64,000 nucleotides of DNA from Byssothecium circinans (lineage: Eukaryota; Ascomycota; Dothideomycetes; Pleosporales; Massarinaceae), in the NCBI GenBank assembly GCA_010015675.1, contig ML976983.1, positions 678,932 to 742,931 of the forward strand, written 5' to 3'. Positions 10,690 through 23,623 of this stretch are shown here, piece by piece. Within the stretch, counting starts at the first letter, position 1, and each line of letters begins with the position of its first letter. The position numbers and the translations under genes are program-made. Under the pieces are notes generated by a model that was given only the letters and a program-made list of their open reading frames with translations, did no database searches and was not told where the DNA came from.

Positions 10690-13205
10690 TATTGTAAAGT
10701 TTGTTTTTCTCTGCAGTTTGGGGGGATCTGGTGGTTGGATCTTGGATGGGGTGGGGGATCGAGGGGGTGGCTATGGCGTTGCGTTGGCGGTGCGATGTCG
10801 ACGAGATGAGATACAATAAAGTGCACCTGGGCAATGTTTGGCGGTGGCAGAGAGGTTGCACAATTGGTGGGAATTTTGGAAATATCAAGAGTTTTTCTAC
10901 GGGCCAAGTAAAAGGTATTGGTTGTGGATAATATCACCCTCTCACTCTCACTCATCGGCGTGAGTTTCCATCGCCATTCGCGTTCTCCAAACCCTTCCCC
11001 CCACTCCCAACATGTCAATATCGAAGAGCCTCATGATCACTGATATCTCGGTACCATCGCACCGCTCAGACAATCCCAGTACATCCTCGCCTTTTCATTT
11101 CAATCCCAGAACGCAGCAAGGCAGCTGACGCAAGAACAGCAAACAATCGCCAGCCTCGCATACAGTCGCGTGCCTGTAAGCGTCACACGTTATGCGAAAG
11201 CCGCCGTTATTCGCTATTCGTTATTCGTAAAGAAGATGTCGCATGGCAAGAAGCATTCACCCGGAAGCGAACTCCATCATTTCCTGGCTACGGGATTCTC
11301 AAGTGCCGAACACTGCCCACACGGCTGTCTACGATTGAACCGCAGCCCTGGTTCCATGACGTGACATGACGGGTGGCTATATCCCATTATTAATATCCCA
11401 CGACCGACGTGAGCCTTATGGCCCAGTGCCAGTCCTGCGGCGCCACAAAAAGCGCGACACTGTCCACCAGAGCGCAGCCCGGGGATCCTGTAGTCCGTGT
11501 CATATGCTGCTCTTGAGTAGTGGCAGACAGTGCCACAGCGTGCGAAGTAGATGGAAGAGGATTCCTTAGTGGTTCATGACGGATTTCCGCCATCGGACTT
11601 GGGAGGGATATTATAAGAGCGGAAGCGAGGCGAAGCGGAACGGAATGGCGCTTACCTACGGACTACGGAAGGAGTGGAGCTACTATGTATGTAGGGCGAG
11701 GCTGGGGGGTATTTTTGGGTTGGGGTCCACGGATGCTTGCCTGTGCGCGTGGGTTTTAAGGATTGGGGGCTCTCGTACCATAGGTAAGAGTAGCAGCAAT
11801 ACGGTGCAAAGATAAAGTTTCCGAAGGTAAATTTACTGTAGATAACTACAAAGAGTTAGAGGATAGAAGGCTAGGGCTATGTCCACGAGATGATTATGGC
11901 GTATTCTTGAGTCGATTTGACTCTTTGCTTACTTTGCGTTTGGTCTTTTCTTCTATGACTTACGGAAGGGTTACCTGGGCGACGAGACTCTTCTTAGGCT
12001 ACATGTCGTAAGAGACAGGAACTTGAGGGTAGAAGCCATGGACCGCCAGCATGAATGTTTGTCAGTATCCTTGAATACGTGAATCGATTTTGACTTTCTC
12101 AATTTCTCCTATCAACAGTAATTGCCTTCTCGCTAACATTCTGTCTCACAAACTCACTTGCAAACAACACTATATAACGTAGCTATCACATCTAAGATAG
12201 AGGTAAAGAAGGGAGACAGATGCGCATTACGCTTCCACCTAAACTACACTTACGTGTATGTTGTTAGACGCCTCGTTATTGTGAACGATAGCTAACGCTC
12301 ATGCACTTACTCACACAAGGTTGCTTAAGGGACCGAGCTTCTCGTGACACTTGAATGATAGGAAAACAAAATGATTTTTCTGTTGGTATAACCTCATACT
12401 TTAATGCCATCTCAGTGGCTCCGTCCCCTTTCTAGCCTACCTACAGCGACTAAGCTTTCCCTGAATCTCATTCCCAAACTGTTTCCTCTTAACCTCTCAA
12501 CTAGTAGTATGATACAAGACCCCACCATACTTGTGCCCGCATAACCTGCTCGCTCACAAGGACCATTCCTTGCCAAAACAAGTGCACCTCCAATGGCCAG
12601 CCTACCCAACACATCCAAAGTCATCAGTGGAAAAAAATCCTGTGAGAACACCCTGCTTGTTCAGCTACTCCCACAGTGCCGCCCGCGCTAAAGATAGAAT
12701 GGACTCACAACCTCCGTTTGCAATACCAATGCTAGCAGTCCAGATGTAGAGGCGCGTTCAAGAGGAGGTGAAGATGAAGAGGAAGTTTAAGGCGTAGTTG
12801 AGAGAAAAGGCGGTAGGAATGGAAAGTGTGAGCCTACCAATGCAGTAAATAGACGCAAAGTATGAGGCACAGTAGGTCTACATGCATAGAAGCCAGCCGC
12901 TGCGCAGCCGGATGTTGAACCGGGTGAGAAAGTAACTGCTTCCGAAGAAAGCCCTCCCCAAAGCATAGATCAATAGTTTAGGTCCTTGACCGTCACCTAC
13001 TCAACCAACTGTCCGCGTGTATGCAGCGGAATCCTTGGCTTAAGATATACTCTCGCGGCGACCGCAGTCACAACTTCCATAAACTTAATGGGTCTCATCG
13101 TCTACCCAGGGAATGAGGGAATGGGTATTAAGCATGCTCGTAACAGTGAATACTAATTGTTAATTAAGTTTTAATCTCATGGATAGACAGTCGTCGACAC
13201 ACTGT

Positions 13206-14592
13206 CTATAGAAACGTGTTCCCCCCAATGGTGCTCACAAACTTGCCCTTCCTCGCCGCTTTTATCTCCGCATATAGTGCTGGATTAATCCCCTTCTTCT
13301 TACACTTCTCCAGTTCCGCCTCGGTCAAATTACCAATATCAAAATTACTCGATTTCCAGTCCTTGATGGAGCTAGTCTGCGAGGCTGGTGACACGCCCGC
13401 CTGCGGATGAAGTCGTCGGGAATAATTCAGAAGGGCGACCGGAGAATATCGTTACGATAGAGCGGGAGGAACTGGTGCGGGATGAGTACTGGTCGAAGGA
13501 GACGCGCGTTTCGACTTCTAGATGGAGAGGGGGGTCGAGCAATGGTTCTTTGGGTTTGGTTTTTAGTTTGCGGAGCATGGTCGAGGCAGAATGTTCAGAG
13601 GACTTAGATGAGCAGGTGCATATTGGTGGGGATGCGGAGCGCGCTGAGCTGCTCGTTGAGGAGTGGGTGATGTTCGAGCTTGAGGAGACGGAGGGTGCGC
13701 TGTTTCTTGATTTTACCGGTGATGGTGGCGGGAATGATGTTTCTAGGTGTTGGATAGGTTGTTGGAACGGTCGTTGCGCAGGACATTGTACAGTGGGTTC
13801 CACGTGAATGTCTTCTTCTCCGTCCTCCTCTCCGTCCAGGATCAAGTAGCGCGGCTGTTGCGTTCTTTCGGATGTATGGGAATCGGTTCGAAATAAGGGC
13901 CATTCGGCCGGATGTATCTATCCCGATGGGTGGTAAACTTCATGTGGACGACGTGTAGTGCGCGGTGGGCTAGCATTTGGGGTCGTCGTTCTTCGATTGA
14001 AGTGGAGCCTTCGCTATCTGTTGGATCTAACATGTCTTCATCGTCCACGTTTTCCGATTGTTGCTGGGCTATCGGATACTCCAGCTCATCCCGCGGTTCC
14101 TCCTTTACTCTAGATTGCGTAGTCGTTACCAAATTATCGTCTCGAGCGAGCTGCATCTTCGCAGACTCACTAACAGGCGTAGATTTCTCCGATAAGAAAT
14201 TGGATTCGAGGGGATGCGATGCGATATTGGGTTCCATGGCCTGCGACCGGGTATCGGAGTGGGTTTTAGCGATGGCGACTGCGTCTGGAGCTGCTCCTTG
14301 GAAGGATGAGCGAAGGTCTATTGTCCTTGCTTGGGTTTTGGAAGCAAGGGTGCTGGTTGCAATCGCAGTGGGCTCTTATCGAGGAGGGGTGGCGGCGCGG
14401 ACCTATTGAATGTTGTTCAAGGCGTTGAGCCTACGGATGCAGCCGTCGTTCGCTGGGTGGGCGGCGGCACTGCTTCATCGGAATCAACTTCCAGCTGAAA
14501 TTGATTGATACCTAGGTAGTGCGGTATAACTCTTGCACATCTCGCGATCCACGACGTATCGGGAGTGGGATTGCATCCTCTATGTCGTCCAT
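13206..14592 (-). CDS. Uncertain acidic/Ser-rich protein, possible frameshift
   Basis: I do not recognise this protein. Coding-like segments on the minus strand start with MDDIEDAIPLPIRRGSRD (14592-14539), then 14494-14435, then a long acidic part from 14372 with PYFEPIPIHPKERNS near 13860. A Ser-rich part in another frame covers about 13850-13470, and a C-terminal segment (NLTEAELEKCKKKGINPALY) ends at 13206. The first two junctions and the last (donor GTAACG, acceptor CGCAG before 13382) work as GT..AG introns in phase. The change of frame near 13850 does not, unless an intron removes a coding-looking block. Either a 1-nt frameshift, an unusual intron or a sequence error is present. Function is unknown. 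Confidence 0.4.
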
Positions 14593-15365
14593 GGTCGTGA
14601 AGGCTCGAGGTACAATGCTACAGATAATGGCACAACTAGCTACCTGGCGCGCAGTTCTTGGTGGATTTGGATGACAATAGAGGACGGGCCGCTACTGCTA
14701 GTCTATTTTGATCTTTTGGTTGACATCATGGTGTTAATGGGGGGGCAGAAGCACATGGAGGATCGGGAGAAATGCCTGCCAGTCACTTATCGGGTGGACC
14801 TGCAACATCTTTTGGGGACGCAAACGATAGGCGGCTCCCCCGCAAGTTGGCGAATTGTTTTCATGATGAACCGTTCAACGCTGCCTAGATGGAGCCTTGG
14901 GACTGTTCCGCTCACGTGGTTTGGCTGCGACATCTCATTCTCTGAGCTAAAACACTAATATCTGCCTAAGTAGCAAAAGAGGAAGTGACCCCGTCTGAAC
15001 ATGAGCTCATGGGAAACCAACAAGGGGTGATGAAGGTAGCTAGAGATTAGGCCTTGGGGTTATTCCAGCTTACCTTAGTGTTGATATATTAGTGCTATAT
15101 AGCTTAGAGAAACTGCACACACATGCGCATGCACTGGCTATTGTTTACACGTGACAGAAGTTCATCTGGACGACCTGTGGTGTGGGTGTGGCTTTCAGGC
15201 ACGGTTCCTGGGTGAATGCCAAGTTACAGGGGTCAAGTTGCAGGGTCCTGTACAGTTCCGTAACGACCGGGAAACGCCCTCACACGCCCTCACCTCTCCC
15301 ACCAGCGAAAGAATGACCGACGTCTTAACGACCGTTCCGTCCAGCATCTGCTCGCAGTCGCAGTC
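14593..15365. other. Intergenic region before sog2
   Basis: This region separates the uncertain minus-strand gene from sog2. The 141-residue frame at 14533-14958 has no family character and overlaps the start of the neighbouring gene. The last 200 bases are probably the sog2 promoter and leader. Confidence 0.4.
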
Positions 15366-18330
15366 ATGAGCAACGACCAAGTTTTATCGGACGAAGAAGT
15401 TGTCGCCTTGGCACGGGCAGCTTTCTCGCAGTCCCGTCAGGACATCACCCATCGCGCCCAAGCCGACGCCGGTGCCCGCGAGCAGCTCCAGCAGCAGCCT
15501 GGCATCACCATCGACCTCGGCCACAAAGGGATTGCCCGTCTGCCGGACGAGGTCATCGATGTGATCCGCGTCGAGATTGAGAGGTGCGCCCAAAGAAACC
15601 CTAGAGCTAGAGGCTGGAATGGTTGGATAGAACAGACGCCGAGACTGACACCGACCGCAGGCTCGCCCTCTCCCACAACCTCCTGAACACGCTGCCGAGC
15701 CGGATCATAGAATGCAAGCGCCTCCGCTACCTCAATGTGCGCTACAACACGATGCGCGAAATCCCCGAAGCCGTATGTCCTGCCCTGCCTCTCCCAGCTC
15801 AGCCCGGATACGGGGATGCTGATGCAACGTAGATACTGCAAATGACCTCGCTGGAAATCTTGGACGTGAGCAGAAATAGGCTGAAGGCGATCCCGCCCAA
15901 AATTGCACAGTTGACCTCTCTTAAAGTGCTGGCAATCGCCAAGAACAAGATTGAGACGCTGCCCGTTTGTTTGGGCGAAATCAACAGTCTGCAGGTGCTG
16001 AAGCTCGACGGCAACCCCCTCACTTTCCCCCCGCCCGAGGTGTGCACCCTGAACACCAAAGCCCCGCTGCCGGCAAACGAGAACGAGCGGGACGCTGTCA
16101 TCGCAACCCAGGTTAAAAAATTCATGCGCCAGCACGCCAGCAAGGAGAAGCAGCGCATCGAGCTCGAGCGTCTAAAGGTAGAGTCGTCGAGCGACGAGAG
16201 GTGCCTCCCACCACAGAATTCTATCTGAAGCCTGCTGACCGCAACAGCTGGACCGAGAGCAATCCCGAGACTCCCCGCCCCTCGAGGCGCACCAATGGCG
16301 GACGATTCCCCGTGAAGCCTTCCATTGGCAGCGTCGACGGCTTCCCCGAAGGCAACTCACCAGGCATGGCACCGCCGATTCCCACTAGATCCCACTACCG
16401 GGTGGCCTCGCAGACCAACGGCATGTCGCGCAGACCCAACATATCGCCTCTGATCCTGACAAACGGCGTGAATGAGAGAAACCGCAGCCAGAGCGATGGC
16501 AGCGGATCGGGCAGCAACCGCCAGTCAAAGCGCATGGCAATTCACGCTGGCAAGAGCTCCGAACTGGGATCGGTGGATGAACACAAGAGGACTAGCCACT
16601 TTCGGGGTTTCAGTCAAGGCTTCGCATACACGGGCAACAACGTGGTCAATGGTATCTCAGGCCCGGCCACTGCGGTCGGCTACGGGGATAATGGCACAGT
16701 GCGATCGCTCGCCAACCGCCCTCTCTCTGATGTGCGCGAACACAAGCGGGTGTCAAAGGCGCCCGACATTGTCGTTGAAGCTTCCAAGAACTTTCTATAT
16801 GCCATTTCGCAGCTCCACGACTCAATACTGCATATGATGCGCTCCATGAAACGGACTGCCCGGACCAAAGAAGACCTACGCCAGAAGGAAGACTTCTACC
16901 GCCGATTCTCGACCACATATCTCAATGTACGTGCGTTGAGTGAGGTTCTCCTCCGGTTCGACACACTGGCCGAAGAGGACGAAGAGGATGCCCAAAAGCT
17001 CTCCAAATTTGTCTATCGATACGCTGTGCGATGCTTGGATTCGTTCCTGGCCGTCACATTATCAATCGCAGAGAATCGTGTCGAAATCACCGCCAACTCT
17101 GACCCGCGCATTGTCCGATCTTTCCTTTTTTTGCAGCAGGGCAGTTTGATAGAAATGAGGAATGCCTGTCAGGTCTTGGGTGCAGAGTTCCGGGACACCA
17201 CAATGCCCGCTCGCAGGACCAACAATGTCGATGTCGTCGCCACTGTCCGAGCTCGACCGCCATTGAAGACGCGGAAGTACCAGATGTCACCACCCCAGCG
17301 CAATGGATATCAAGTTCCGCCTCCTGTCATACTCCACAGCAACGACAACAGCAGAAGCAATACCATGACGAGTATCGTGAGCGCAACCCCTCGATCGGGT
17401 GAATCCTTCTCCACCTTGGCCACGAACATGTCCCGAACCAACACCCTGACGAGCACGTTTGAAGAGACCGACGATGATGCTCAATTTGAAAAAGTGTACT
17501 CCAAAGTCAAAGTGGCTTGCGATAAGTGCCAGTCAACTATTCCGCAAATATTGAACACGCTCAAGGGCACCTACGAACAACTGCGCAAGGAGTTTGATGC
17601 AGAGCACCCCAGGCTCAAAGTCCTAGCTGGCTTGATTGAAAAGAGCTACGAGGTACAGCAGACGAATGCCCCATTATGTGATCGCCTAAGCAGGATACAA
17701 CTTGGCGACAGCTATTCGCGTAATCAACCCGACTTCTGGCAACAGTGTATGGGTTTCATCAAGGTATGTTTCTCTTTAACATGTTCCGCAATTAAAGCAG
17801 CTCACTCGTTTAAGTCGTGGGGTGAACTAGCGGCGGCCAGCTCCGGACAGGGCCGCAATATGGGGCTGCTCAACGCCGAAGTCAAACAGTTGATGAGGCC
17901 ACTCCACAGGACAGTCAAGGAGGCTAGTGTTGCTATCAGCGACTCGCCCTGGTCCCATCTCACGTCAAACAACACCGGCATCGTGTCTTCACTCTCATCA
18001 TTTACGTCGAGGATGCACCCGCCGAGATTCCTCAACAAGCCTACCATGACAACGGGTGGCGGCCCTTCCTTCCCTGGCCCTATTAACACGTCGATCTCGT
18101 CCGTCTCTTCGGCATTCGCGCAGCCTTACTCGTCGAATAGCCTTGGGTCACAGGGCTCGGGCGGGTACATGACACCAGTGCCTGCCACACCATTGAGTGC
18201 TGCATTGGGTGCTGCTGCCCAAGCGACCGTACCCAACACACCTAACCCGCTTGGCCTCGCGCCGTCTAACACTATTAGCTTCAACGAGCGCGCTGATCGA
18301 TATCTGAGTCAAACAGCCCGGCGCATCTGA
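15366..18330 (+). CDS. sog2: Sog2-like leucine-rich repeat RAM-network protein
   Basis: Sog2 is a scaffold of the RAM/MOR network that activates the NDR kinase Cbk1/Orb6 for polarised growth and cell separation. Exons 15366-15583, 15661-15772, 15833-16200, 16248-17763 and 17815-18330 give 909 residues; all junctions are GT..AG. The N-terminal part holds leucine-rich repeats (LPSRIIECKRLRYLNVRYN, LEILDVSRNRLKAIP, LKVLAIAKNKIETLP). A disordered Ser/Asn-rich linker follows, then the helical Sog2 region (KAPDIVVEASKNFLYAISQL; later SWGELAA and LMRPLHRTVKEAS). The last 51-bp intron is a multiple of three, so retention would still be readable, but FIK-SWGEL across the junction favours splicing. Start chosen at the first ATG of the open frame. 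Confidence 0.9.
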
Positions 18331-19193
18331 CTCCCTGCGGTACATTAATGATACCCCTATACTTTAAAGGTAAGATATCAACTGCTATGCACTCGTTCCT
18401 TGCCTTCTTCCTCTCCCTCGTTTGAAACATGTTAGCGATGGCGTTGGTTTGGTTTATTTTCACTCATTCGCGGTTTCGGCATTTTACAGCTTAGTTCTGC
18501 ATCGTCGTGGTGTTCAAGGGTGGGCGGTGGGTCTCTTTCATTAGTGGATGGGAGTTTCTGGAGGGCATGCATAACTTGTATTACGGGACATGCAGATGGG
18601 GATGTGGGCATGTCTTAGACGAATGGTCTATGGTAGTATATGATTGATGGAAGAAGTTTTCAATTGAGATGAATGGGCCAATGTAGAAAATAGTACTGGC
18701 AGGATGGTGGCGGGGCTTTCTCAGTCTCATATCTGGAAGGATGGTGGAATTGGTATTCTTGAGCGAAGGACGAATATCATGACGTTCCAGAGCAGTATAT
18801 GCTGTTCGATGTGTGATGCTTTGTACATCGGCAGCGACACGGAGAATGAGAAACTGTTGAAAAGATTTTGAGGGATGTATGCGGGAGGAGGGAAACACGG
18901 ATCACAGGGGGTCAATACGTATGCAATAGGATCCGGTTGCGTGAATGTTATGGAAAGGTGGGTTTTCGATAATGGAGTGAGCTTCTAGTCTGATCGTTGT
19001 CTTTTGTGTGTCTATTATACGTACTCATCAAGCCATATAAGATGCGAGACAGCCCCCTCCACCCCTCATATATCCACCCTCATCAAACTTCGTCGGCTTT
19101 CTCACCCAATCCAAACATCTTAATTGAATTCCTCCAAGCCCTATCGAACAAGTTAGCATTGATCCAGTCCCCATTTCCAGGGGTTTGAAAGAT
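18331..19193. other. Convergent intergenic region
   Basis: This stretch between the ends of sog2 and the convergent TatD gene holds presumptive 3' UTRs of both. No coding frame is supportable. Confidence 0.45.
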
Positions 19194-20517
19194 TTACGCT
19201 TCGCAAACTTCCTCTATAGTGACGCCCTTGATTTTCGCGATCGCATACGCAACATGCGGAATTGTGGCAGGTTCATTCCTTCCCTTCACCATCATTGCTT
19301 TAGTGAACTTTTCCTTCTTCACAGCTTTCGGAAGCGGAGGTGCGTCCTTGAGATATGCGGCTGAGGCGTGCGAGGGACGCATTTCGCACCACGGGCCGTC
19401 GGTCTCGATCTGGAGGTGTGAGAGGGGGATTTCGCGGACGACGGCGATGTTCTCCTCGGCTAGACGCGTAGTTAGCAAAAGAAGATTGGGTGGAAGATAA
19501 CATATGGTACGGGAAACTCACTCTTCATACTACATCCGTTTACACCGATATCAAACCCCAACTCCACCACCCTCTTCATCTCCTCCAACGTCCCGGTAAA
19601 ACTATGCACAAGTCCCCTCTTGGGAAGACCGTCTAGTCTCGCGCCGAGAAGACGCTCAAAGTCCTCGGCTGCGGCACGAGAGTGCAGGAATAAAGGTAAC
19701 TGGACTTCTACGGCGATGGCGAGCTGGGCTTCAAAGTATTTTAGTTGCTGGTCTTTGGGGGTGAGGAAGAGTCGGTCGTAATCGAGGCCGATTTCGCCGA
19801 AAGCGACGGCGTTGCCGGCTGGTTTGGCGGAGACGGCGAGGTCGCGGAGGGAAGAGAGTAGGGCGTCAGGACCGCCAGGGTGGGAGTCGAAGTGTTTTGC
19901 TGAGCAGGGGTGGACGCCTATTGTTGCGTAGCAGAGACCAGCTGAAAAAATTCCAATGTAAGAATCTATATCATGCTTTGTATGATTAGGAATATGTTTG
20001 CCGTGTTTTACTTACGATGTGCCTTTGCGATTTCAACAGCGTGCTCCGATTCTTTTAAGTCTGATCCCGTGACCATGAACTTCTTGCAGCCGGCGTCCAG
20101 GCCGCGCTGGATAACGTCTTCGAAATCATCGTCGTGCCTCTTGGTACCGTGGTACACGCCTCGGAAAATAGGGTCGGTGAGGTTGATGCCGATCTATGTT
20201 GTGTGATAAGCAGGGGTGATAGGCATGAAGGGGGTGACGCGGACCAACATCGATGTATCGTAGAGGGGCGGGTTCACTTCCCATGTTGTATGCACTCAAT
20301 GACCGAATGAAGCTCTGTGACGGAGATCCTATTACACCTTGTTAGCGAGGTAATCATGTATCAAGTCTTGGGGGGATTGGTGAAGCGTACTGAAAACGCT
20401 GACGTGTTGCTGTCGTTTGCCCGTATGTGCGAGAAGCTGAAGATTTTGAAAGAGTGGATCGGTTCTTTGACGTAGTGTAGAGTGCCTTATGCCTCGATAT
20501 AACGAGGCTGAGCACAT
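19194..20517 (-). CDS. TatD-family metal-dependent nuclease
   Basis: TatD-type TIM-barrel hydrolase, expected to be a metal-dependent 3'-5' exonuclease linked to DNA repair or apoptotic DNA breakdown. Minus-strand exons 20517-20391, 20328-20249, 20193-20016, 19941-19522 and 19459-19194 give 356 residues with GT..AG introns of 55-74 bp and a clear GCTAAC branch site in the first and last. Metal-site motifs are present: RYIDIGINLTD, GVHP, FGEIGLDYDR, LHSR, HSFTG and IETDGPW. The start at 20517 adds about 49 residues rich in Arg and Ser and poor in acidic residues that look like a mitochondrial presequence. A start at 20284 (MGSEPAPLRYID) would give a shorter protein with a complete barrel. It shares a 370-bp region with divergent Vfa1. 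Confidence 0.88.
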
Positions 20518-20887
20518 GTGATGGTTGATGTTGAGATGTCCGAAACACAGTCATCGAAGTTCTCGATATGCGAGATGACACTAGGCTATATCAGGTTTAG
20601 CCAAATCCCCACTCGTCGCTGCGTCAACGTTGGGCGACCGCGTCTTTCCCGTCCTTGAGTGAGCCATCACTCTTCGTCAACGCACACTCAATACCCACGT
20701 ACCTTTCGCTGTTACGTCAAAACTCTAACATACAGCCTCCTTTTCACTTTTGATTAGGCAGAGATCGAAGCTTCTGCAAGTTCAACTACTACGGCGTTAA
20801 GGTTGCCGTCTCCGCTGATCAAGAGCATCTATCTAGTCATCCAGCTTTCATCACCCCTGGTCGAAATCATTCTGAGAGGGAAGAAAA
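20518..20887. promoter_or_regulatory. Shared promoter, TatD / Vfa1
   Basis: 370 bp between two divergent start codons. It must carry both promoters and leaders, but I see no distinctive binding site. A minus-strand frame opening at 20581 overlaps it and would offer an alternative start for the TatD gene only with a weak donor site. Confidence 0.5.
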
Positions 20888-21636
20888 ATGTCGCTACAAA
20901 ATGTTTGGCATCACCGCAAGGTAGCGGAAACCTCCAGAAAGGCCTGCTGGATCTGCTATAAACCCACCGCGAGCGTTTTCATAACGCCGGACAATAAAGT
21001 ATACGCTATGCATAATTACCGTATGCTCCCGGAAACTAATAAAATCAGGACTTCTTCTACATATGTGTCGGTCATCTCTCCGATAAAGGGTTCTGCCAGC
21101 CTGATGCTGACGAAGCGGCGGCAGCAGCAGCCCGCAAGAAGAAGGAAGAGCTTGACCGTGAAATTGAGAAGGTGAAGAAAGAGTATGACGAGAAGCAGAA
21201 GCTGAAAAAGGAGAAGCGTAAGGAGAAGGATAAGGGCAAGGATAAGGATAAAGATAAAGACAAGGACAAAGAGGAGAAGAAGGCCGAAGAAGAGCAGGAC
21301 AAGGACGATGAAAAAGCCAAGGATGAGAAGGTCTGCTTTCTTCTAACCTCCAATCTAGAAGTCAATATCTGACTGATGAAACAGATCAAAGAGCTTTCGA
21401 AGTCAAAAGATGAAGCTCAGACGGATCTTGGGCCCCGCATTTTCACCTTGAACAAGTACGCACTCCTGTACCTACGATGCAAAAGCTTAACCTTCGAGAC
21501 CGGCTGATCACTAATCTCCAGGAACTTCCATCAAATGCGCGTCGACCGTATACGGAATGCCGAGCTAGCGAAACGTAACCGCGAACGCCTCAGCAACCCA
21601 GCCAACTTCCCCTCTCCTCCTTCCAACCTCCCATAG
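20888..21636 (+). CDS. vfa1: Vps4-associated protein 1 (Vfa1)
   Basis: Vfa1 binds the AAA ATPase Vps4, which disassembles ESCRT-III on endosomes, and stimulates it. Exons 20888-20998, 21049-21330, 21385-21455 and 21522-21636 give 192 residues. The N-terminal signature has NVWHHRKVAETSRKACWICY followed by KPTASVFITPDNK and DFFYICVGHLSDKGFC, with paired Cys that may bind metal. The centre is a highly charged Lys/Asp/Glu helix with KD repeats (about residues 75-120). The C-terminus (IFTLNKNFHQMRVDRIRNAE) matches the family's Vps4-binding end as I remember it. Introns are 50-66 bp and phases agree. Confidence 0.9.
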
Positions 21637-23221
21637 CCAGCTATGATAAGCAAGTTATATTCCCCTTCGCAAATATGCTTTCTTCAGTCATTGGCACTTT
21701 GTCACCTTCAGCAGTATCTCCACTGAAGTCATCATGGTATGACAGCAGTTATTCATTCCCCACATCACCACATCATCATCCCTCGCTTTACAACAAGAAG
21801 CGGGGAAACGCCCCGATCGGCTTATTCACGTAAGCTTGCCGATGATCCGATTACCGCTCTACTACAACAAACTCTCCCAAGCACTTGTCACTCTCGTCAC
21901 AGCACAATGCGGGATGCACAGTACAGTACATGCAGTCATCTTTTAGCGGCCTGTCATACTATTCGATTTAGCGAGTCCAACAGCTGGCGAAGACTGGGTG
22001 GTTTGCTTCTTTCCTTTCCATCCATCAATCATGTATTTGCTTCTTTCCCTCTGTCGGCTTGCGGTGTGTCAGACGGGGCTGCTGACACGCATTGGCTAGC
22101 TCTCCGGTTCCCCTTCCACGAACATTGGAGGATGTGGAATGGAGGATTAGCATACAGCGATGATCATCATAAACAGACAACGAAACGGGCTGTTAATTTT
22201 TGCGGTCCAGTGGGATAGTATCGGTAATGACCCGGATCGGCATGTTCGAGCTGCTAGAGCTGACTTCGATGGCTGGAGATACTTGTGCTTTGTGGGACGT
22301 CGATGCGATAACGATCTAATCTTACAGTACATTGACGTGGTTCACCTTTGCAGGCTCGCCTTTCTACCCGCTTATGCAGGCAGCTTTTGCATTGCAGCAT
22401 GCCTCAATATCGAATATGAGCAACAATGTCAAACGGATCCAGGCGCGTCCTCTACCGACCAATTGATTAGTGCTGCAGTACACACCGCAAGAATTCAACC
22501 ATTGAAGCCCTCCGAGGCTCACAGAGGGAGAAATCCCAGCGCAAGAACTACACAACCAGCTCGACTAGCTCCACCATCAAAATTATAGTATGCAAGCCTC
22601 ACCCAAATCGCCAAGAAAGAAACGCAAAGCCGCACATCCCATGCCGCTTATACGTCAACGCTTCACAACGCTCCCACAATCGCTCCAATGCCGATCTTAC
22701 CAAAGATAAGCAGAGAACTATTACTCCGTCTTGGCGTAACTTGACAGCATCTTTCAGGAGCTAGCACGTTGGATACCCTCACCGCTCATATACGCAGATG
22801 CACCGGAGGGGTAAACGCAAACGCATGTGCATGCGTACATGCACGTTTCGCATGTATGCCAATAGGCGTTTGGGGAAGAAGTAGGATTATGTGACAGTGG
22901 GGAAGGCATTGGTTGGAGAAGATATGCGCAACTTGTCGGGCGTCGCATGATGTGCGTGGTTGGGAAGATCTTTCCGGAAAGTACAATGTTACTGTTCTGT
23001 ACATTATGTTGGACCCTGTAAGTCCAAATTGAGAGCTATGGGTTCTTCTTTATCCACAACTTTCATCATTGGCTTAAACTGAACATTCATGTTGCCCTAC
23101 GTAGCATCCTATATATATGCAACGAAGCGTTGCTATAATTCATGCATCGCTAGCAGAACGACTACGTCAACGCTCAGCGTCTCCACGTTCAACAACGCAC
23201 TATGCATGGTGCGGTAGCCGA

Positions 23222-23623
23222 TCATGTATACTGCAGCCTCTCATACATTTGGAGTCCAAGACCGCAAAGGTCTATCGTTTGAAGATACCCATCTGCTGTA
23301 AAGCCGGCCAAAAATCGGCGTGGCACATCCCGGCAGTCAGACGTTCGATCTACAATTCCAATGCCCATCCAACTCTCACGGGAAGCAACTGTGCCGGCTT
23401 CAAAGCTTCTCGTGAAGTTTCGATATCATGAGATTGGTCCCCGTAGAAGGTCTCGAATGACGTCCACGGGTTGTTCAGACGAAGAAACGGTCATGAGGAG
23501 CGTATTGACTTTGGATTGGAGATTGAGTAGAGCATCTATCTCATTCTTTAGATAGATATACTTCCCAAACTTCTTCCTCTGATTCAGTGCAGGGGTGTCA
23601 TCAACCCCGCCTCCGCATTCCAC
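23222..23623 (-). pseudogene. Remnant of unidentified protein gene
   Basis: A minus-strand frame reads coding-like sequence (KKFGKYIYLKNEIDALLNLQ, then VIRDLLRGPIS). It is cut by a TGA at 23428-23426 and stays open in the same frame for another 67 codons (WMGIGIVDRTS, RRFLAGFTADGYLQTIDLCG) to 23222. No ATG starts the frame. The style resembles the middle of a fungal transcription factor, but that is a weak inference. A single CGA-to-TGA change would explain the stop. Confidence 0.35.

Larger units (their letters stand above)
6658..13205. other. 6.5-kb gene desert
   Basis: Between the RGS gene and the next gene I can support nothing coding. The many short frames lack family motifs, are interrupted, and occur equally on both strands. 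The first few hundred bases are probably the 3' UTR of the RGS gene. A MITE-like element (10406-10689) and a heat-shock-element-like repeat (9300-9321) are annotated separately. Bases roughly 11800-13200 are relatively AT-rich. Confidence 0.45.

Noticed and set aside
13388..13807. 139-codon plus-strand frame
   Set aside because: Antisense shadow of the Ser-rich part of the minus-strand gene at 13206-14592.
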